A DNA stretch of 64,000 nt from contig OU744447.1 in the NCBI GenBank assembly GCA_916610825.1, positions 11,019,751 to 11,083,750 of the forward strand, in the 5' to 3' direction. This DNA comes from Haliclystus octoradiatus (Eukaryota > Cnidaria > Staurozoa > Stauromedusae > Haliclystidae). Within the stretch, counting starts at the first letter, position 1. Every line of letters starts with the position of its first letter. Below are positions 59,201-64,000 of this stretch, piece by piece. A program made the translations under genes and the position numbers. The notes under the pieces are model-generated. The model was given only the letters and a program-made list of their open reading frames with translations, ran no database searches and was not told the DNA's origin.

Positions 59201-62200
59201 CTACTACTAGATCTACTTCTATGATACTACTATGTCACTATTAGAACATAGTTGATAAATTTGATTTAATGCTTGATCGTGGCCGATACCAGAGACTCAT
59301 TGCTAGATCATAGTAGCTAGATGTACAATACTACTAGATCATTACTCGATCACAGTGGTTACCAGTGACATATTACTAGATCATAGTTGGTAGACGTATA
59401 AAACTAATAGGTTACTATTAAATCATTCTGGTGAAAAGCAATTTGCAATTTCTTCCTAGATCAATACTACATAATTGTGAATACCAAAAGCTCATTACTA
59501 GAACATAGTTGGTAGGTGTCTAATACGAGTAAACCATTAATAGATAATAGCGAATGCATGTAAGTTTTTCTAAATCATTACTAGATCATAGTGGATACCA
59601 GTGACATGTTACTAAATCATAGTAAGTAGATGTACAATACTACCAGATCATTACTAAATCACAGTGAAGTCATTACTAGATCGTAGTGGGTATATGTTCA
59701 CTATTACTAGATCTTTACTATATCATAGTGGGTACAGGTGCATTCATTACTATATTGTAGTGGGTATTTGTAGAAAATTAATAGATAATTGCTAGATCAT
59801 AATGGATACCAGTGATCCTTCAATGGATCAAAGTAGGTAGATGTGTAATACTACCAGACAAGTACTACATCATAGTGGATACAATCATATTTTTCTTATA
59901 TCACTACTAGATCATAGTAGATAGCAGTTGATCATTACTAGATCATAATGAATAACAGTGACTCATTGCTAGATCATGGTGGATACCAGTGATCAATCAA
60001 TGGATTATAGTAGGTAGACGTACAATACTACCAGACAACTACTAATTCATAGTGGATACAATCATATTTTTCCTATATCCCTTCTAGATCATAGTAGATA
60101 ACAGTTGATCATTACTAGATCATGATAAATAACAGTGACTCATTGCTAGATCATAGTGGATACCAGTGATCCATCACTGGATCATAGTAGGTAGATGTAC
60201 AATACTACCAGATCACTACTAAATCATAGCGGATGCATCATATTCTTCCTATATCACTTCTAGATCATAGTAGATACCAGTTGATCATTACTAGATCATA
60301 ATGAATAACAGTGACTCATTGATAGATCATAGTGGGTAGAAGTACAATATCAATAGATCATAATTGATAAACGTTGATTTTATATATATCATACTTACAT
60401 CATTGTAGGTAGATGTACAATACTACTAGATCGTTACTAGATCATAGTGGATACAATCAATTTTTTCCTAGATCACTTATACATCATTGTGAATATCAAA
60501 GGCTCATTACTAGATTATAATCCGTAGATAAATACCATTACTAAATCAATGCTATATCATAGCGGGTACTGCTGAATTCATTCTAGATCGTAGTGGGTAT
60601 ATGAAAATTGCTACTAGATCATTACTAGGTAATATTGGATGCAAATAACTTTTTTCTAGATCGATACAAGGCTATAATGGATAAACAAGAATCATTACTA
60701 GATCGAATTGGATACCAGTAACCCATAACTAAATCATAGTAGGTACTATACAATACTACTAGAACATTACTATAGCAAAGTGGTTACCAGAATATCCTTC
60801 CTATATCACTACTACATCATAGTAGAGACCAGTTGATCATTATTAAATCATAGTGAATACTAATGACACATTGCTAGATCATAGTGGGTAAAAGTACAAT
60901 ATTAATAGATCATAATGGATACAAGTTTTTTTCTATCAATCTTTCGTACATCAGTGTAGGTAGATGTATAATACTACTATATCATTACTAGATAATAGTG
61001 GTTACCAATGACATGTTACTAGATCATAGTGAGTAGACGTACAATACTAATAGATTACTACTGAATCATACTGGTGAAAAGCAATTTCTTCCTAGGTCAT
61101 TACTACATCATTGTGAATACCAAAAGCTCATTACTAGAAGATAGTTGGTAGGTGTCTAATATTAGTAAACCATTACTAGATAATAGTGAATACATGTAAA
61201 TTTTTCTAAATAACTACTAGATCATAGTGGATACCAGTGACATGTTACTAGATCATAGTAGGTAGATGTACAATACTACCAGATCCACACTAAATTACAT
61301 TGAATTCATTACTAGATCGTAGTGGGTATATGTACACTATTACTAGATCTTTACTATATCATAGTGGGTACCAGTGCATTCATTACTAAATCGTAGTGGG
61401 TATTTGAACAAAATTAATTGATAATTGCTAGAACATAGTGTATATAAGTAAATGTTTCTAAATCATTACTAGATCATAGTGGATACCAGTGACCCATCTC
61501 TAGATCATAGGAGGTAGATATACAATACTACCAGATTATTATTAAATCATAATTAATTCATCACTAGATCGTAGTGGGTAGATGTAAACTATTACTTTGT
61601 CTTTACTATATCATATTGGGTACAAGTGCATTCATTATTAGATCGTTGTGGGTATTTGTACAAAATTAATAGATAATTGTTAAAAAAAGGGGATACATGT
61701 AACTTTCTTCAATATCTATATCAAGCGTTAATTGATAAATGTGAACCATTGCTAGTTCATAGTGGATACCAGTGATCCATCACTTGATCATAGAAGGTAT
61801 ATGTACAATACTACAAGATCACTACTAAATCATAGTAAATACCAGTGACTCATTGCTAGACCATAGTGGGTAGAAGTACAATATTAATAGATCTTAATTG
61901 ATACACGTTGTTTTTCTATAAATCCCTATTCGATCATTGTATGTAGATGTACAATACTACTAGATCGCTACTAGATCATAGTGGATACAAGCAATTTCTT
62001 CATAGTACACTAATAATTCATTGTGAATACCAAAGGCTCGTTACTAGATCATAATTTGTAGATGTATAACATTTATAAATCGATGTTATATCATAGTGGG
62101 TACCGGGGAATTCATACTAGATCGTAGTGGGAGTATGAAAAATGTTACCAGATCACTAATAGGTCATAGTGTATGCATGTAACTTTGTTCTAGATCGTTA

Positions 62201-64000
62201 TCAGGCTATAGCGGACAAACAAGAATCATTTCTAGATCAAAGGGAATACCAGTGACCTATAACTAAATCATAGTAGGCATTATACAATACTACATGATCA
62301 CTACTAAATGATAGTGGATACAAGCATATTCTTCGTATATCAATACTAAACCATAGTAGATACCAATTGATCACTACTAGATTATAGTGAATACCAGTGA
62401 CTCATTGTTATATAAAAATGGGTAAATGTACAATAATACTAGATGATAGAACATACAGTTTTTTTCAATAAATCAATACTAGATCATTGTGGGTAGAGAT
62501 AAAATACTACTAGATTATAGTGGATACAACCAACTTCTTCCTAAATCAATACTACATCATACTGAAAACCAAAGGCTCATTACTAGGTCATTGTTGGCAG
62601 ATGTAGAATACTACTAATCATTACTATATCATAGTGGGTACCAGTAAATACATTGCTAGATCATAGTTGGTAGATGTACAACACTACTAGATCATTACTA
62701 ACTCATAAATGATACAAGAAGATTCTTCATAAAACACTAATAGATTATAGTATACACCAGTTGATCACTGCTAGATCATTGGGAATACCAGTGACCCATT
62801 GCAAGATCATAGTTGGTTGATGTACAATGTAACTAGATCATAGTGGATACTCGTTGTTTTTCTATAGTACTAGATCATTACTGGATCATAGAGGTTGCTA
62901 GCAATTCCTCCCTAGATCAGTACTAGATCATAGTGGTTACCAGTGATCCGTTACTAGATCATAGTGGGTAGATGTGCAATATTACTGGATTATTAATAAA
63001 TCATAGTGGATACAATCAATTTCTTTTAAGTTCAGCACTAGATCATTGTGGATATCAGTGAATCATTACTAGATAATAGTAATGAGAAGTACCATATTAC
63101 CTGATCATTACTAGATCCTAGTGAATACCAATAATTTCATTAATAGATCATAGTGGGTATATGTACAATATTGCTATAACATGACTATATCAAAGCAGAG
63201 GCAAACAAATCCTTTCTAAATTACTAATAGATCATACTGGATACCAGTGGCTAATTGCAAGATCATTGTGGGTAGATGTACAATTTCAGTAGATCATTAC
63301 TAGATCATTGTGAATAACAGTGTATTAGTGACTCGTTAGTAGATCACGCTGAAAGTTTGTACAATATTGATAGATCATAGTGGATATACGTTAATAATCT
63401 ACTACTAGATCTACTTCTATGATACTACTATGTCACTACTAGAACATAGTTGATAAATTTGATTTAATGCTTGATCGTGGACGATACCAGAGACTCATTG
63501 CTAAATCATAGTAGGTAGATGTACAATACTACTAGATCGTTACTCGATCATAGTGGTTACCAGTGACATGTTAGTAGATCATAGTTGGTAGACGTACAAT
63601 ACTAATAGATTACTACTGAATCATAGTGGTTACAAGCAATTTCTTCCAAGATCAGTACTAAGTTGTAGCTTTTTTCCAGATGATCAATACTAGATCATAG
63701 TGGATTTAAGTAACTAATTACTATATCAAAATGGGTAGATGTACAATAATACTATATTTTGGTACTTACAGTTTTTTTTCCATATAACAATAATAGATCG
63801 GTGTGAATACCAGAAGCTCTATACTAGAACATAGTTGATAGGTGTTTAATATGACTAAATCACTACTAGATAATAGTGGATTCCAGTGATCCATAACTAA
63901 ATCATAATAGGTACTATACAATACTACTAGAAGATTTTTATATCATAGTGGGTACCAGCATATCCTTTCTATATCACTACTAGATCATAGTAGACATCAG
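56243..64000 (+). repeat. CTAGATCATAGTGG satellite, block 4, with ~4.2-kb higher-order units
   Basis: The roughly 31-bp units are arranged so that long segments recur in order. Anchors: CCTATATCACTACTA context at 56527 and 60801 (offset 4274), CTAGATCGTTATCAGGC at 57991 and 62190 (4199), and GCTTGATCGTGG at 59271 and 63469 (4198). Smaller duplications lie within units, for example around 59.8-60.2 kb. The array runs off the window end. Confidence 0.9.

Noticed and set aside
46136..64000. CRISPR-like spacing of repeated CTAGATCATAG cores
   Set aside because: The repeats are degenerate, the intervals are themselves repeated, and the genome is eukaryotic. It is a satellite.

Overview
This window is animal nuclear DNA. 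It is AT-rich, and its genes have GT-AG introns. It holds a lysosomal cystinosin gene, a ciliary-type Tctex1 dynein light chain, secreted PAN plus discoidin proteins, several LINE families, two LTR retrotransposons, a tRNA-derived SINE, several inverted-repeat DNA elements and a long satellite array. I cannot assign a phylum. A marine or aquatic invertebrate is a guess, not a reading.

Layout. (1) 1-5.3 kb: the last five exons of a cystinosin gene on the + strand, with small inverted-repeat elements in its introns. (2) 5.3-8.6 kb: a 461-bp terminal-inverted-repeat element, a hairpin, a single-exon Tctex1-domain gene on the - strand and a tRNA-like SINE. (3) 10.5-33.2 kb: three tandem paralogous genes on the - strand. 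Each has five recognised coding exons with identical intron phases (0,1,0,0): signal peptide plus PAN/apple-like domain, a small Cys-rich module, then an F5/8C (discoidin) domain split over three exons. They are presumably secreted or surface adhesion/recognition proteins. The ends of the genes beyond the discoidin domain are uncertain. The middle gene carries a LINE that landed inside its first coding exon. A 127-bp target-site duplication rebuilt the exon end and splice donor, so the gene stays readable. (4) 34.5-35.5 kb: a LINE remnant and a 45-bp minisatellite. (5) 35.5-64 kb: a degenerate satellite with a roughly 31-bp unit built around CTAGATCATAGTGG. Its orientation flips near 37.53 kb, and the right part is organised in higher-order units of about 4.2 kb.

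The satellite is a landing zone for mobile DNA. It contains a 2.6-kb element with roughly 500-bp terminal inverted repeats and a TA duplication, itself holding a LINE fragment. It also holds a CR1/Jockey-like LINE with a tandem 3' tail, another LINE 3' end running into about 770 bp of (AAT)n, and a decayed Ty3/gypsy element with a 5-bp duplication. A second, short LTR element of opposite orientation sits inside the gypsy element with its own 5-bp duplication. The nesting gives an order of events: satellite, then gypsy, then the inner LTR element.

Coding boundaries were set by hand from splice signals and codon phase; no database search was possible. The strongest calls are cystinosin, the Tctex1 protein, the three-gene family and the transposon boundaries.
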